A DNA stretch of 64,000 nt from Natrinema altunense (lineage in GTDB: Archaea > Halobacteriota > Halobacteria > Halobacteriales > Natrialbaceae). The notes under the pieces are model-generated. The model saw only the letters and a program-made list of their open reading frames with translations. It ran no database searches and was not told the DNA's origin. The position numbers and the translations under genes are program-made. Position 1 is the first letter of the stretch, and each line of letters begins with the position of its first letter. The stretch is taken from positions 248,001 through 312,000 of the forward strand of contig NZ_JNCS01000003.1 of NCBI RefSeq assembly GCF_000731985.1. Direction: 5' to 3'. Shown piece by piece: positions 63,368 through 64,000 of this stretch.

Positions 63368-63898
63368 TTATCGGAACCATTCGAGTATCGGCTCCGCGGT
63401 ATCCGACCGGGTTCCGGTCTCGAGGCCGTATTTCCTGCCGATTAGACCGCCGAGAATGACGGTTACGGCGAACGCCGATGTCAGCGCGTTCAGAAGTAGC
63501 CAATCGAACGAAAGTCCGTACAGCGTTCGATCGAAGGGGGCGAGCAGTCGGACACCACCGGAGAGGAAATCGAAGCCGACGTGGGAACCGAATCCGATGG
63601 CAGCGGGTCGCCGAGGGCCGACGGACGAGAGGAGGGCGATCACGACGATCCCACCGAGCAGCGAGTGTGTAAGTCCCCGATGGGCCCACAGGACGCCCCC
63701 AGCGTAGCCGCTGTCGACCAGCGGCCGAAACACGAACGTGTCGCTATCGGGGACGGCGGCGGCGAGCGCCCCGACGAGGTACGGTTCGGCTCGTCCCGGC
63801 CGACGGAGAACCGAAATCAGTGCCAGACTGAGCAGGATGTGGACCCCGGTGGCGACCATGGGTCTCGAGACCATGCGATACCCGACAATAAGCGGCAT
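63368..63898 (-). CDS. YdjM-family membrane-bound metal-dependent hydrolase-like protein
   Basis: 176 residues; start uncertain among three Met (63898, 63874, 63859). Conserved metal-type motifs: GVHILLSL, VPDSDTFV, WAHRGLTHS and GFGSHVGFD, each with His or Asp near helix ends, as in the YdjM/LexA-binding family. Four or five helices, including LVGALAAAVPD and LLLNALTSAFAVTVILGGLI. Function of the family is not established. 63899-64000 holds nothing recognised. Confidence 0.82.
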   Translation of the reverse strand: MPLIVGYRMVSRPMVATGVHILLSLALISVLRRPGRAEPYLVGALAAAVPDSDTFVFRPLVDSGYAGGVLWAHRGLTHSLLGGIVVIALLSSVGPRRPAAIGFGSHVGFDFLSGGVRLLAPFDRTLYGLSFDWLLLNALTSAFAVTVILGGLIGRKYGLETGTRSDTAEPILEWFR

Positions 63899-64000
63899 GG
63901 TCAGCCGGAGATAATTAGTCGACTGCTCGAGGGTCTCGATCGAGAGACTCCCACCCTCGCACGGATCGACGCGACGATGACTCGATCGAGACCGGACGGC

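Overview
The window is chromosomal DNA of an extremely halophilic archaeon, most likely class Halobacteria and perhaps Natrialbaceae. The signs are high G+C with strong Asp/Glu bias, a PGF-CTERM S-layer glycoprotein, Bat-type HTH_10 regulators, GHMP-type archaeal shikimate kinase, two Cdc48 ATPases, RadB, haloarchaeal DUF proteins, small CPxCG zinc proteins, many GTG starts and TATA boxes about 25 nt before start codons. The genus call is inference.

Layout. 1-13.4 kb is an envelope block: two copies of a pair (secreted CARDB-like protein plus MMPL/RND transporter) flank a secreted DUF7827-like protein, the S-layer glycoprotein and a TetR regulator. 13.5-24.1 kb holds a nickel permease and NikR with a candidate operator, a PCMH flavo-oxidase, an AT-richer patch with a deiodinase-like protein, shikimate kinase/chorismate mutase, an 84-bp MITE, small haloarchaeal proteins, an R2lox-like di-iron oxidase and HTH_10 regulators. 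24.2-28.9 kb holds two convergent Cdc48 paralogues. A larC stub follows.

29.3-35.7 kb is the most unusual region. Three short secreted paralogues share a conserved promoter/leader block. Next to them is a 523-residue secreted protein made of five Q/N-rich repeats that look like beta-solenoid or curlin-type units. I read this as a co-regulated extracellular fibre or matrix system; that is inference.

35.8-44.8 kb holds a RuvC-fold protein divergent from radB, a four-CBS/HPF-like fusion (possible nucleotide-gated ribosome hibernation factor), a half-size lycopene-cyclase-domain protein, a CAP protein, BrkB/YihY, and a two-gene unit with an eCIS-type DUF4157 HELAH protein and an unknown partner. 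44.9-49.2 kb has tRNA-Val(GAC) and trpDFEG. 49.9-53.3 kb has B12-dependent ribonucleotide reductase and a zinc protein. 53.4-57.0 kb has a VTT/DedA membrane protein, tRNA-Leu(GAG), a GNAT gene with a broken 5' end, DUF420, DUF5800 and a bactofilin-like protein. 57.3-61.8 kb is an etfB-etfA-fixCX operon with a small partner. The end holds a Tat blue-copper lipoprotein, PhoU and a YdjM-family membrane protein.

All coordinates and motifs were read by eye. No database search was possible, so family names rest on recognised motifs.
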